In this document: piece after piece, positions 39,895-49,896 of the stretch
How the letters are laid out: every line of letters begins with the position of its first letter
How positions within the stretch are numbered: position 1 is the stretch's first letter
Assembly: GCA_026002835.1 (NCBI GenBank)
Contig: BPGC01000009.1
Span: 1 to 64,000 of the forward strand
Reading direction: 5' to 3'
Length of the DNA stretch: 64,000 bases
Source of the DNA: Candidatus Nitrosocaldaceae archaeon
Lineage (GTDB): Archaea; Thermoproteota; Nitrososphaeria; Nitrososphaerales; Nitrosocaldaceae
The notes under the pieces: model-generated
Seen by the model: only the letters and a program-made list of their open reading frames with translations
Told to the model about the DNA's origin: nothing
The model's database searches: none
Program-made: the position numbers and the translations under genes

Positions 39895-41424
39895 TTAGAT
39901 TGTGTATTCCCTCAACTTCTGCTCTTCTTTATCCATAACTCTCTTTAGCATTATCTTATTTATTCCATTGATCATGGCTTGCACACTAGCAACTACTATA
40001 TCCTCTCCAGCAGCTCTAGCAGTTGCCATATTACCAAATTTATCCTCAACTTTAATGCTTACCTCTGCTAATGCATCAGAACCTCCAGTTATAGCTTCTA
40101 ATCTAAACTCTTTCAACTTTATGCTTACCATCTCACTTGTTATCTTTTGTATTGCCTTTAATGCTGCATCTACTGGACCTAAACCAGTCTCGGCAGATAC
40201 GTACTCTTTACCATCTAAAACTAACCTAACAGATGCTGTAGGAACTACATTGATACCAGTAGTTACTACAAAGTCATGTAATCTGATCTTCTCTTCTAAT
40301 CCAGATCTTCTCATAATCTCTGATGCTATTGTAAGCAGATCAGCATCAGTTATCCTTTTACCTTTATCTGCTAACTCTTTTATCTTACTAACAATTGCTT
40401 TTAACTCTTCTCTAGTAGGCTTCAAACCATATTCTTCAAGCATGGCTGATACGCCATGAGCTCCAGCATGTTTTCCAGCCTCAATCCATCTCTTCCTTCC
40501 AACCATCTCTGGACTTATGGGTTCATATGTTAATGGGTTTGACAATACACCATGAGTATGTATACCAGACTCATGACCAAATGCATTCTCTCCAACTATA
40601 GCTTTATTAGGTTGAACTATTACACCAGTAAGACTAGATACCAATCTTGAAGTTTCATATAATAATTCAGTCTTTATATTAGTCTTCTTGTTATATAAAC
40701 AATGAAGAGCCATGACAAACTCTTCTAATGAAGCATTACCAGCCCTCTCTCCTATACCATTTATAGTTACATGAGCACAATCTCCTCCAGCTTCTATAGC
40801 AGCTATAGAGTTAGCAACTGCCAAACCAAAATCATCATGGCAGTGTATGCTTATAGGAACTTTAATTATATCTCTTAATTCATGTATAAGTTCATAGATA
40901 TACTTTGGTGTAGCATATCCAACAGTATCTGGAACGTCTATCCTATCAGCACCAGCATCAACTACTGCTTGATATACTTGTTTAAGAAATTCTCTATCGC
41001 TTCTAGTAGCATCTTCTGCTGAGAACTCTACTAACAATCCATGTCTCTTTGCATATTCAACAGCCTCAACAGCCTTCTTTAATGCTTCTTCTCTACTTAT
41101 CTTCAACTTGTATTTTAGATGTATATCAGATGTTGCTATGAATGTATGAACATATTTGAGATCACAAGATAATGCAGCATCTATATCCATCTTTTCTGAT
41201 CTTGCAAGTCCAGAGATCTCAGCATTTAAACCTTCCTTAACTATAGATTTTATGGCAACTTGCTCTCCTTTAGATACTATAGGAAAACCAGCCTCTATGA
41301 CATCGACTCCTAACTTATCTAACTGTCTTGCAATTATCAATTTATCTTCAGCAGTTAATGTAACACCTGGCGTCTGCTCTCCATCTCTTAATGTAGTATC
41401 ATATATCCTAATATATTCACTCAC
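39895..41424 (-). CDS. leuA: 2-isopropylmalate synthase
   Basis: 509 residues. The catalytic TIM barrel has RDGEQTPGV and HCHDDFGLAVANS with metal-binding histidines, then GIHTHGV. A C-terminal LeuA-dimer domain (~370-500) fits leucine feedback control. It condenses acetyl-CoA with 2-oxoisovalerate. It overlaps ilvN by 8 bases. Citramalate synthase is the main alternative. Confidence 0.88.
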   Translation of the reverse strand: MSEYIRIYDTTLRDGEQTPGVTLTAEDKLIIARQLDKLGVDVIEAGFPIVSKGEQVAIKSIVKEGLNAEISGLARSEKMDIDAALSCDLKYVHTFIATSDIHLKYKLKISREEALKKAVEAVEYAKRHGLLVEFSAEDATRSDREFLKQVYQAVVDAGADRIDVPDTVGYATPKYIYELIHELRDIIKVPISIHCHDDFGLAVANSIAAIEAGGDCAHVTINGIGERAGNASLEEFVMALHCLYNKKTNIKTELLYETSRLVSSLTGVIVQPNKAIVGENAFGHESGIHTHGVLSNPLTYEPISPEMVGRKRWIEAGKHAGAHGVSAMLEEYGLKPTREELKAIVSKIKELADKGKRITDADLLTIASEIMRRSGLEEKIRLHDFVVTTGINVVPTASVRLVLDGKEYVSAETGLGPVDAALKAIQKITSEMVSIKLKEFRLEAITGGSDALAEVSIKVEDKFGNMATARAAGEDIVVASVQAMINGINKIMLKRVMDKEEQKLREYTI

Positions 41425-41905
41425 TTGCTACACCTCTTGCTAATGCAGTAACTCCAGTCCTAGCCATCTCAACTATATTATAATCTTTAACCAATGCTAT
41501 AAAAGCATTGATCTTATCAGTAGTTCCAGTTATCTCTACCATTATCGATCCCTTACTAATATCAACAATTTTACCTCTAAATATGTTTGCCAAGTTTATT
41601 ATCTCGATTCTATGACTCGGATCCTTTAACTTAATCTTTATTAATGCTAACTCTCTATGAACTGTATTATTAACATCTAGTCTTAAAACTTCAACGACAT
41701 CTACTAATTTATCTAATTGCTTGACTAATTGATCTATTACTGGTTCTTCTTCATCTATAGTTACTGTTATCCTAGACAGGTCTGGTTGTTCTGTAGGTCC
41801 AACAGATAAACTTTCAATATTAAAATTCCTGGCTCTGAACATATTAGTTACTCTGAATAACACTCCAGGTTTATTCTCAACTAACGCAGAAATGATACTC
41901 CACAT
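41417..41905 (-). CDS. ilvN: Acetolactate synthase small (regulatory) subunit
   Basis: 162 residues. An N-terminal ACT domain (SALVENKPGVLFRVTNMFRARNFNIESL) binds valine, followed by the conserved C-terminal half. It activates and gives feedback control to IlvB, encoded 8 bases upstream. Confidence 0.92.
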   Translation of the reverse strand: MWSIISALVENKPGVLFRVTNMFRARNFNIESLSVGPTEQPDLSRITVTIDEEEPVIDQLVKQLDKLVDVVEVLRLDVNNTVHRELALIKIKLKDPSHRIEIINLANIFRGKIVDISKGSIMVEITGTTDKINAFIALVKDYNIVEMARTGVTALARGVASE

Positions 41906-41913
41906 AATACTCC

Positions 41914-43596
41914 CTATGCCGCTAATATCATATCTTTAAGTCCAGTTCCAGGTGCTACGAATGGTAATACATTCTCCTCTGGATCTATAGGTATATCTAT
42001 AACTGTAGTTACATCGCTCTTCAAACCGACCCTTATAGCATTCTCCAATTCTTGCATATTTTGAACTCTAATACCTTGTGCTCCATATGCTTCTGCTAGT
42101 TTAACAAAATCTGGAACACGCTTTAGATCTATTCCAATCATCCTTCTATTATAGAACATCCTCTGCCATTGTGCTACCATCCCTAAAGATGCATTATTCA
42201 TCAAGAATACAATTACTGGAAAGTCCTCGGTAACAGATACAGCTAATGAGTTCTCAGTCATGTTAAAACTACCATCACCAGCGATATCTACTACTGGAAG
42301 ATCTGGTCTAGCTGCCTTTGCTCCTATTGATGCTGGAAAGCCAAATCCCATAGTTCCTAATCCAGTAGAACTGAAGAATGTTCCAGGGTAGATAACATCA
42401 AAATGTAATGAAGCCCACATCTGGCATTGACCAACTTCTGTAGTTACTATACTTTCTGCAGGAAGAACTTCTCTTAACTTCTTTAATGCTTTTTTAGCGG
42501 TAATCTCTCCAGAATGATCCTTTAATATCTCTTTATAATATTCTCTAGTCTCATTAACCTTCTTAAGCCAAGGAGTCTCTTCTTTCTTTACAATCTTATT
42601 TGTTAGCATCTTTATCAATGCTCTTAAAGATGCTCTAACATCACCAATTATAGGAACATCGGCCTTCTTATTCTTCCCTATCTCAGCAGGATCTATATCA
42701 ATATGTATTATCTTCATACCTTTACCAAATTCATCGAACCTTCCCACAGATCTATCTGAGAATCTAGCGCCAATTGCTAACAATACATCAGCCTCGATTA
42801 TCAATTTATTAGCCTCAGCATGACCATGCATACCTATTGGACCTAATGCTAATGGATGGTTCTCTGGGAATGCACCTTTACCTTTGAATGTAGTAGCAAC
42901 TGGGATCATTAACATCTCAGCCAACGTTTGAAGTTCATGAAATGCTCCAGCAATATTAACACCTCCTCCAGCCATTATTATCGGCCTTTCAGCCTTTAGT
43001 AATAATTCTACAGCCTTACTAACTTGCTCAAGATCTGGATCTACATGAGGATTATAGCCTCTAATCTTTACTATATCAGGAAATTCTACATCATCTACTT
43101 CTTGCTGAACATCTTTAGGAAGATCTATTAGAACTGGTGCTGGTCTACCACTCTCTGCTAGATAGAATGCTTTCTTTACAGTCTCTGGAACTTCTTTTGC
43201 TGAATATGGTTGGAAACAATATTTAGTTATGGATGTACATATGCCAACTATATCACATTCTTGGAATGCGTCTCTTCCTATCATAGCTCTAGGAACTTGT
43301 CCAGTTACTGCTATCATAGGAATAGAGTCCATATATGCTGTGCCTATACCAGTAACTAGATTAGTAGCTCCAGGTCCAGAAGTAGCAAAACATACTCCAG
43401 CCTTTCTTTTAACTCTTGCATAACCATCTGCCATATGAGCTCCAGATTGCTCATGCCTAACTAATACATGTCTAATATTGCTAGCATATAACTCATCATA
43501 TAATGGAAGGTTTGCACCTCCAGGCATACCAAAGACTATATTTACGCCTTGTTCTTCTAAGGCTTTTATAAATGCTTTAGCGCCAGATAACTCCAT
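41914..43596 (-). CDS. ilvB: Acetolactate synthase large subunit
   Basis: About 560 residues. RHEQSGAHMADGYAR carries the catalytic Glu, and GDGSFNMTENSL ... NN binds thiamine diphosphate. It joins two pyruvates as the first step of valine and leucine synthesis. ATG at 43596 is chosen because aggtgatc, an exact match to the archaeal anti-Shine-Dalgarno, sits just before it. An ATG at 43635 would add 13 residues. Confidence 0.93.
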   Translation of the reverse strand: MELSGAKAFIKALEEQGVNIVFGMPGGANLPLYDELYASNIRHVLVRHEQSGAHMADGYARVKRKAGVCFATSGPGATNLVTGIGTAYMDSIPMIAVTGQVPRAMIGRDAFQECDIVGICTSITKYCFQPYSAKEVPETVKKAFYLAESGRPAPVLIDLPKDVQQEVDDVEFPDIVKIRGYNPHVDPDLEQVSKAVELLLKAERPIIMAGGGVNIAGAFHELQTLAEMLMIPVATTFKGKGAFPENHPLALGPIGMHGHAEANKLIIEADVLLAIGARFSDRSVGRFDEFGKGMKIIHIDIDPAEIGKNKKADVPIIGDVRASLRALIKMLTNKIVKKEETPWLKKVNETREYYKEILKDHSGEITAKKALKKLREVLPAESIVTTEVGQCQMWASLHFDVIYPGTFFSSTGLGTMGFGFPASIGAKAARPDLPVVDIAGDGSFNMTENSLAVSVTEDFPVIVFLMNNASLGMVAQWQRMFYNRRMIGIDLKRVPDFVKLAEAYGAQGIRVQNMQELENAIRVGLKSDVTTVIDIPIDPEENVLPFVAPGTGLKDMILAA

Positions 43597-43606
43597 ATGA
43601 TCACCT
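43597..43606 (-). promoter_or_regulatory. ilvB: Shine-Dalgarno site deciding the ilvB start
   Basis: On the minus strand the bases aggtgatcat run into ATG 43596. The aggtgatc core would pair fully with the 3' end of 16S rRNA. Confidence 0.7.
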
Positions 43607-43671
43607 AATTTTATGCATGTAAATTCACTACTCATGAATAATTATAAATATTTTACTGTCATAGATAGCTT

Positions 43672-43857
43672 ATGTTTAAGAAACATAAATGCGATATATG
43701 TAATAAAAGTTTCAAGCAGATTGAAGAGTTGATGCAACATATGCAAGTCATACATGGGAGTAACAGCAAGTATCTATGCTTCGAATGTAATAAAGAGTTT
43801 GATAACGGTGAGGATCTTAGAGCTCATGTAAGAGCATATCATACATATAAGCGATGA
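43672..43857 (+). CDS. Two-finger C2H2 zinc protein
   Basis: 61 residues with two classical fingers: CDICNKSFKQIEELMQHMQVIH and CFECNKEFDNGEDLRAHVRAYH, each C-x2-C-x12-H-x3/4-H. Archaeal C2H2 proteins of this size are likely DNA-binding regulators. It lies between ilvB and ilvE but on the opposite strand, a position that would allow it to regulate the cluster; that is inference. Confidence 0.88.
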   Translation: MFKKHKCDICNKSFKQIEELMQHMQVIHGSNSKYLCFECNKEFDNGEDLRAHVRAYHTYKR

Positions 43858-44769
43858 TCATTTTACAAAGGTTAACCATTTTACAAACCTTTCATCTCTC
43901 CCTCTAACTATATCTTCATATAATCTCTTCAACTCTTTTGTTATTGTTCCTATAGACCCATCTCCCACAACTCTGTTATCTATCTCAACTACTGGCTTTA
44001 ATCCTGCTGCTGTGCCAGTTAGAAATACCTCTTCTGCTGCGTATAGATCATCTCTTGTAATATTAGTAATCTGATACTCTAAATTATTAACCTCCGCTAT
44101 CTTGAATATAGTATCTCTAGTTATCCCGCTTAATGCTCCAGCTGTAGTTGGAGGCGTCTTTAATACACCATTATCAACTATGAATACATTCTCAGCACTT
44201 GACTCTGCCACCATTCCATCTATATTAAGCATTATTGCTTCATCATATCCATTCTTCAATGCTTCCATCCTTGCCAATGCAGAATTTGCATAGTTAGCAG
44301 TTGCTTTAGCTTGAACTGGCATGCTCCTAGGATCTATCCTCCTCCACGATGATATGATACATCTTATACCCTTTCCTTCCTCTCCAATATACTCATTCCA
44401 TTTCCATATAGCTATTGCTAGATCTATATCATTCTTTAAAGGATTGACTCCCATAGGACCATATGCTGTGAATGCTATTGGTCTGATATAACAATCTGGC
44501 ATATCATTAGCCTTTACAGTCTCTATAATAGCATCTATAACATCATCGAATCCATATGGAATATTCATCATATACATCTTTGCACTATTAAATAACCTCT
44601 TTACATGCTCATGTAATCTGAATATTGCTTGACCTTGTTCAGTTTGATAACATCTTATCCCTTCAAAGACTCCAATACCATAATGGAGAGCATGAGTTAA
44701 TACATGTATGTATGCTTTATCCCAATCTAATAACTTTCCATTATACCATATCTTTGATCCTTTCTGCAT
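43858..44769 (-). CDS. ilvE: Branched-chain amino acid aminotransferase
   Basis: 303 residues from ATG 44769. Fold-type IV PLP enzyme: HYGIGVFEGIRCY, PVQAKATANYANSALA (Schiff-base Lys region), EAIMLNIDGMVAESSAENVF and LTGTAAGLKPV. It makes the last step of valine, leucine and isoleucine synthesis. The start at 44769 fits the family's KIWYNGK opening and a tttatttatg box 26 bases upstream; ATG 44793 is the alternative. Confidence 0.9.
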   Translation of the reverse strand: MQKGSKIWYNGKLLDWDKAYIHVLTHALHYGIGVFEGIRCYQTEQGQAIFRLHEHVKRLFNSAKMYMMNIPYGFDDVIDAIIETVKANDMPDCYIRPIAFTAYGPMGVNPLKNDIDLAIAIWKWNEYIGEEGKGIRCIISSWRRIDPRSMPVQAKATANYANSALARMEALKNGYDEAIMLNIDGMVAESSAENVFIVDNGVLKTPPTTAGALSGITRDTIFKIAEVNNLEYQITNITRDDLYAAEEVFLTGTAAGLKPVVEIDNRVVGDGSIGTITKELKRLYEDIVRGRDERFVKWLTFVK

Positions 44770-44936
44770 ATTATTAAAGATAATATTCTGCATAAATAAA
44801 CTAAACGTTATGATAATGCATTAATAATTTCTGTAAAAATAATATATGCTATAATATCCTATAAATTATATATCTTTTATGGAATTGGCATTATATATCA
44901 TGTAATGCACAAAATACATAAAATTTACATATATTG

Positions 44937-45674
44937 ATGAAGCTGGTTAAACAACGAGATATAAGAATAGCAGGTTGGAACAATATTCTTTGCTACTCTT
45001 CTGGTAATCACTATACCATTATTTACTATGAATGGTAATGCTCATACTGTATAAGTTGATTGTAATGGACATACAATAGAGAGGTAACTTTGATAATGAT
45101 TCAGATACTTAGGTTAAGATCGATAGCAATGTATATGAGCATAATTGTGTAATAACTCTAGATAATAAGGCATATAATATAATAATAGTTTTGGTACAAC
45201 AGTTGGTACTGCTGGTAATGACTTTATAGTTGGGTTAGGAGGTAGTGATTATATAAATGGATATAGTTTGTCATCCAATGGTGTTGCTACAATAACTGAA
45301 GCGATTTACTAAAGGAGGTGAAGGAAAGGATATACTCAATGGAGATGAAGGAAATGATGCGATCAATGCTCAAGATGGTATTGCAAATAATGATATTATA
45401 GACGGAGGCTCGAGAATGATATATGAGTGATCCAGATGACTAAATTATGAGTATGTCGATCTAAATAATCAAGATTTTGCAGTATTTCATGTTGATAACA
45501 ACGTAATAAATCCAGGAGATAACGTATTGATAACATTCAATCTGAGTAAGGATATTCCAACAAAGATAACTAATCTATATGTTCAAACATCATCTGATGG
45601 AAATGGAGATGATATATGCAATTGGAGTAATAGGAGCGATATTTGCTGCAACGATGCTGTATACAAGGAAATAA
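44937..45674 (+). pseudogene. Decayed surface protein with calcium-binding (RTX-like) repeats
   Basis: Pieces of one secreted protein are spread over three frames. An ATG at 44937 and a signal peptide (FATLLVITIPLFTMNGNAHT after a shift) come first. A beta-helix start follows (VDCNGHTIE; CVITLDNKAY), then glycine/aspartate RTX-like repeats (GNDFIVGLGGSDYING; GGEGKDILNGDEGNDAIN), a DNNVINPGDNVLITFNLS domain and a C-terminal membrane helix IGVIGAIFAATMLYTRK with TAA at 45672. Many stops and shifts separate them, so it cannot make the full protein. The 143 bases before it (44794-44936) hold the ilvE promoter and nothing else I can see. Confidence 0.78.
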
Positions 45675-45677
45675 TTT

Positions 45678-46868
45678 TTATTTCTTTGCCTCTTTCAAAA
45701 TTCTTCTCTTCTCTAATGGTATATACTCACATCCATGAGGACCGCAATATTTTCCTACATAAGATGCTGACGGTCTATATAATACTGGCTTTGGTTGAGC
45801 CTCAGCAAACTTTTCCTCGATTACATGTGCACACCATCCAGAGATCCTTGCTGCAGCGAATAATGGGGTGTATAGATCTATAGGTATGCCCATCATATAG
45901 AATACCGAAGCACTATAAAGATCAACATTTGCATATATCTCTATACCTTTCTTTGCTCTAACCTCTCTTTTTGCTACCTCTTCTAATCTTCTAGTCATCT
46001 CATACCATGGAGCCTTTAACTTTTCAGCCATTCTTTTGCTCATCTCTCTAAGTATCTTTGCTCTTGGATCATCTGTTTTATATACAGCATGACCCATTCC
46101 CATTATCCTTTCTCCTTTCTCTACTTTCTTCTTAACCCATTCTTCAACCTTCTCAACACTTCCTATCTCTAACAATGCTTTCATAACCCTCATATTTGCT
46201 CCTCCATGTAACTCTCCAGATAAAGCAGCTATACCAGCAGCTATACATGCATACATATGAGCTCTAGTGGAAGCTACTTCTCTAGCACCAAATGTAGATG
46301 CATTAAAACTGTGTTCTGCATGAAGGATAAGCGTTACGTCCATATATCTAGCAAATTCTTTAGATGGTTTCTTACCATGAAGCATATATAGTAAATTAGA
46401 AGCATGATCTAGATTGGGATCTGGTTCAATAACATCTTTATTATTTCTTATTGCATGCCAGCTTGCTATAATTGTAGGAAATTTTGCTATCAACTTTATT
46501 GATCTCTCTAGATTATCCTCTTTACTATCTTTGCTAGTATCATCATAATCAGCTAACATAACTTCTGATGATAACAATACATCCATAGGAGCTGCTGTTT
46601 TAGGTCTCTCTTTCATAGCATTTATTATTGATCTAGGAATACTTCTCTCCTTTCTCAATTTAGAATCAAACTCCTCTAACTCTTCTGGAGATGGTAGATC
46701 TCCATATAATAACAAGTATGAGACTTCCTCAAATGTAGAATTCTTTGCTAGATCGAATATATCATAGCCTCTATATGTTAATACACCATTCTCTCCATCT
46801 ATAAAGCATATCTTTGTATCCGCTACCTCTATATTCCTTAAGCCTATATTCTTTATACTAATGCTCAT
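45678..46868 (-). CDS. gltA: Citrate synthase
   Basis: 396 residues. Active-site regions are visible: LHAEHSFNASTFGARE, LSGELHGGANMRVM (His) and MGHAVYKTDDPRA (His, then Asp/Arg). It condenses oxaloacetate with acetyl-CoA at the entry to the citric acid cycle. It has its own divergent promoter shared with thiL. Confidence 0.93.
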   Translation of the reverse strand: MSISIKNIGLRNIEVADTKICFIDGENGVLTYRGYDIFDLAKNSTFEEVSYLLLYGDLPSPEELEEFDSKLRKERSIPRSIINAMKERPKTAAPMDVLLSSEVMLADYDDTSKDSKEDNLERSIKLIAKFPTIIASWHAIRNNKDVIEPDPNLDHASNLLYMLHGKKPSKEFARYMDVTLILHAEHSFNASTFGAREVASTRAHMYACIAAGIAALSGELHGGANMRVMKALLEIGSVEKVEEWVKKKVEKGERIMGMGHAVYKTDDPRAKILREMSKRMAEKLKAPWYEMTRRLEEVAKREVRAKKGIEIYANVDLYSASVFYMMGIPIDLYTPLFAAARISGWCAHVIEEKFAEAQPKPVLYRPSASYVGKYCGPHGCEYIPLEKRRILKEAKK

Positions 46869-46931
46869 AATATAATAAAGAATTAATCTCTAATTAAGCT
46901 TTTAATTAGAGATAATATTATTACTAACCTT

Positions 46932-47852
46932 ATGAATGAGAAAGATATAATAGATATTATAAGCAAGCATATAAAATTAGAGCATGATGATGTATCATTT
47001 ATAAGATTAAATGATAAATTTTTAGTATTAAAATGTGATATGTTAGTTAGAAGCACTGATGCTCCAAAAGAGATGAAGTTATGGCAGATATCTAGGAAGA
47101 GTATAGTATCTACTCTAAGCGATATGGTATGTAAAGGAGTAAAACCTATCGCATCTTTGATCTCATTAGCAGTTCCTAATACTTTTACTAGAAAAGATAT
47201 CAATTCATTAGTTAGAGGATTCAAGGTTGCAGAAGAAGAGTTTGGGATAAAGATAATAGGTGGAGATACAAATGCTGCAGATGATCTAATAATAGATTGT
47301 ATAATGGCTGGTTTTGCTGATAATATAATAAGAAGGAATAATGCTAAAGAAGGCGATATAATAATCTCTACTGGATTATTTGGTTATACATCAATTGGTT
47401 TGAAGATATTGCTAGATGATGCTTCTGCTAATAAAAGGTTGAGGAAGAAAGCATTAGAATCTATCTTAATGCCAAAACCTAGGATAGAATTCTTGAATAT
47501 TGCTAATTATGTAAATTCCTCAATGGATTCTAGTGATGGTTTGGCTGCAACCCTTAATGAGTTAAGCATTTCAAGCAAAAAATCTTTCATAATAGATAAT
47601 ATTCCTACTACAGAGGAGGTTTACGAATTCGCTGAATCAAATAATTATGAGCCAGAAGAATTAATCTTTGATGGAGGAGAAGAGTATGAGATAATAGCGA
47701 CTCTTCCTAAAGAACATATAGATAAGGTTAAAAGTATAATGCCAATCCATATAATAGGAAGAGTTGAGAAAGGAAGTGGTGTTTATATAAGATCAGGCTC
47801 TAGATTCAAAAGATTACGTAGGAAAGGTTTTATTCATCTAGCAAATAGATAA
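46932..47852 (+). CDS. thiL: Thiamine-monophosphate kinase
   Basis: 306 residues of the AIR-synthase-like fold. LKCDMLVRSTDAP, SDMVCKGVKPIASL, IIGGDTNAADDL, SSMDSSDGLAATL and FDGGEEYEI match ThiL, which phosphorylates thiamine-P to the cofactor used by IlvB in this window. Length is typical. Confidence 0.9.
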   Translation: MNEKDIIDIISKHIKLEHDDVSFIRLNDKFLVLKCDMLVRSTDAPKEMKLWQISRKSIVSTLSDMVCKGVKPIASLISLAVPNTFTRKDINSLVRGFKVAEEEFGIKIIGGDTNAADDLIIDCIMAGFADNIIRRNNAKEGDIIISTGLFGYTSIGLKILLDDASANKRLRKKALESILMPKPRIEFLNIANYVNSSMDSSDGLAATLNELSISSKKSFIIDNIPTTEEVYEFAESNNYEPEELIFDGGEEYEIIATLPKEHIDKVKSIMPIHIIGRVEKGSGVYIRSGSRFKRLRRKGFIHLANR

Positions 47853-47856
47853 TGCT

Positions 47857-48033
47857 ATGGAGTATGACGAAGAGATCAGATTTTGTGACAATTGTATGAG
47901 AAGAACAAAGCATCTTATAATAATTAAACCAGAGATAGTAACTTATAAACGGAAAAGACTGTATAAATGCACTATTTGTAAGAAAGAAAGCTGGAAACGA
48001 GGCCTAAGACCAAGTTCTGAGGCTGTTTATTGA
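47857..48033 (+). CDS. Small two-CxxC zinc protein, 58 aa
   Basis: An ATG frame 4 bases after thiL encodes 58 residues with FCDNC and KCTICKKESW, separated by a basic beta hairpin. This gives a four-Cys zinc ribbon. The close spacing suggests one transcript with thiL. Role unknown; RNA or ribosome binding is plausible. Confidence 0.65.
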   Translation: MEYDEEIRFCDNCMRRTKHLIIIKPEIVTYKRKRLYKCTICKKESWKRGLRPSSEAVY

Positions 48034-48231
48034 TAAATATAAATTATTCATATAATTAAATCTAAAATCATGTTTATATTATATCATTAAAATAATTTAG
48101 TATAAATCATGAAATCAATTAAAACTCATAATAGATTCTATTATTCATATTAAAATTAATATTTTATGTAATATAAATACTTGCGAAACATTTTTTAATG
48201 ATAATTTATATATATTAAATTGGTGAATGCT
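48034..48231. other. AT-rich spacer with promoter
   Basis: A 198-base, nearly all A/T spacer with no gene seen. A tttatatata box at 48205-48214 fits transcription of the next gene from close to its ATG. Confidence 0.5.
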
Positions 48232-48474
48232 ATGAGTGCAAGAACAGAACTCAAGTTAGATCCAAGATGGATAATTAACAAAGGTATAATGACTAGGGAT
48301 GGTTATCCTCATAGCAGCATTGTTGGAACTACCGAAGATTCAATAATTGTAGTAGAGGGTGTTGTTAGGACACATAAATATGTAATACCAAAGTCACTAA
48401 TTACAAATTTCGATGGAAGTTATCTACATCTCTCAATAACTGAGAGTGAATTATCTAAATATGAGGAAAAGTAA
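48232..48474 (+). CDS. Hypothetical protein, 80 aa
   Basis: A small soluble beta-rich protein (KLDPRWIINKGIMTRDGYPHSS ... VVEGVVRTHKYVIPKS) that recalls PRC-barrel-like domains, without firm support. ATG 48232 is preceded by ggtga, favouring it over TTG 48220. It is flanked by long AT-rich spacers and likely has its own promoter. Confidence 0.65.
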   Translation: MSARTELKLDPRWIINKGIMTRDGYPHSSIVGTTEDSIIVVEGVVRTHKYVIPKSLITNFDGSYLHLSITESELSKYEEK

Positions 48475-48586
48475 AAATATTTTCCTAATTTTTTATATAA
48501 CCATATGTTAATAAATGGTATATGTTTTAGAGATTAAATTAAACCCAAAACCTTTAATTTAGCATTCTCATATGCTAAAATGAGAG

Positions 48587-49720
48587 ATGTTAGATATAAT
48601 CTTCCAGCAGTTTGGACCATTGTTCCCTTCAGGAGAAGATGCTGCTAATAATTGGTGGATATCATTATTATGGATATTACCAATATTCTTCTTCATGGCT
48701 TATGGTCAAAGGATACAGATGTGGATGGTTATGAATGATGTAGGTAAATCATTGAATAAGTTAAAAGAGATGAGAGAAAAGTCAAAGAATGATACTATCA
48801 ATTATATAAATTCAATATATCCATCACAAGAGCATGTTAAGAATGTTGAGTATTTAATGGAATATTTTACTATCATGCCAGTAGATCTAGATCCAAATGG
48901 AATAGTAAGAAAGATACAACATATTATAAGAGTTAGAGATGATAAAGTAAAAGCAGAGATAAGAAAGTTAATTCCTAATGCAGATGATATAACAGCTAGT
49001 AAGGTCGAGAATATATTAGAGGCTATGAGCATGCTTAATACCATCTACAAGATAGTTAGGCATTTCTACCTTCTAGGCAAAAAGACTACTAGCATGTTCT
49101 TTGTAATACAGTTACAGATGGTTATGCCTATGCTATTAGAACAAGCAGAGGCTTTACAGAAGGCTATAGATGCATTCAAGCAAGGACAGCCTATAGGAGA
49201 TGGTATTGGACCTATGATTGCTGGACAGTTCATGCTAGATAAAGAGAAGAAAGTAGTAGCAAAAGAGACTGTAGTTGCTAATGGACCATATAATGGAAGG
49301 CAAGTATACTTTATGAAGGCTCAAGGACCAGGAGGAACTGTAGGAGATCCTGGAACCGCAGTAGAAAGGTTAGTATCTGAGATGGGTATAAAACCCAAGT
49401 TTATAATAATGATCGATGCTGCATTAAAATTAGAAGGTGAAGAGACTGGAGAGGTAGCAGAAGGAGTTGGAGCTGCTATAGGGGGTATAGGAGTAGAAAA
49501 GTATCAGATAGAAGAGGTCGCTACTAAATATGGAATACCAATTCATGCCATAATAATAAAACAGTCTGTATTAGATGCTATAACTGTAATGAAGAGAGAG
49601 ATCGCAGAATCTGTTGAGAAGGTTAACAATGCTATATTTAGATTGATAAACGAGAAGAGTAAGGAAGGAGATACTATATTGGTAATTGGTGTTGGTAATA
49701 CACTAGGTGTTGCGCAATGA
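48587..49720 (+). CDS. DUF1512 membrane-anchored protein
   Basis: 377 residues. One N-terminal membrane helix (WWISLLWILPIFFFMAYG), a helical middle, and a C-terminal alpha/beta domain with GPGGTVGDPG, FIIMIDAALKLEGEETG and VGAAIGGIG match DUF1512, a family mostly of archaea with unknown activity. It overlaps the next small gene by 4 bases. Confidence 0.85.
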   Translation: MLDIIFQQFGPLFPSGEDAANNWWISLLWILPIFFFMAYGQRIQMWMVMNDVGKSLNKLKEMREKSKNDTINYINSIYPSQEHVKNVEYLMEYFTIMPVDLDPNGIVRKIQHIIRVRDDKVKAEIRKLIPNADDITASKVENILEAMSMLNTIYKIVRHFYLLGKKTTSMFFVIQLQMVMPMLLEQAEALQKAIDAFKQGQPIGDGIGPMIAGQFMLDKEKKVVAKETVVANGPYNGRQVYFMKAQGPGGTVGDPGTAVERLVSEMGIKPKFIIMIDAALKLEGEETGEVAEGVGAAIGGIGVEKYQIEEVATKYGIPIHAIIIKQSVLDAITVMKREIAESVEKVNNAIFRLINEKSKEGDTILVIGVGNTLGVAQ

Positions 49721-49896
49721 AGAAAGAAGAAGAGAAGCCTATAGTTTATACAATTGAAGAATGTAAAAAGTGTAAACATAGATTGAAACGGAATTTTAAA
49801 CTTGGAGATTATGTATATAAGGATGGTGATGCTTGTACTAGATGTGGAGCACAGACTCTGATAACTATGATATATGCTGAATATGTTAAGGTTTAA
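49717..49896 (+). CDS. Small zinc-ribbon protein, 59 aa
   Basis: An ATGA overlap with DUF1512 opens a 59-codon frame with EECKKCKHRLKRNF and ACTRCGAQTL: a CxxC plus CxxC ribbon. Its coupling to DUF1512 implies a shared task. It overlaps the convergent MetAP gene by 4 bases. Confidence 0.7.
   Translation: MKKEEEKPIVYTIEECKKCKHRLKRNFKLGDYVYKDGDACTRCGAQTLITMIYAEYVKV

Noticed and set aside
45527..45883. A 118-codon plus-strand frame
   Set aside because: Its first part is the tail of the decayed RTX-like gene and the rest runs antisense through citrate synthase.
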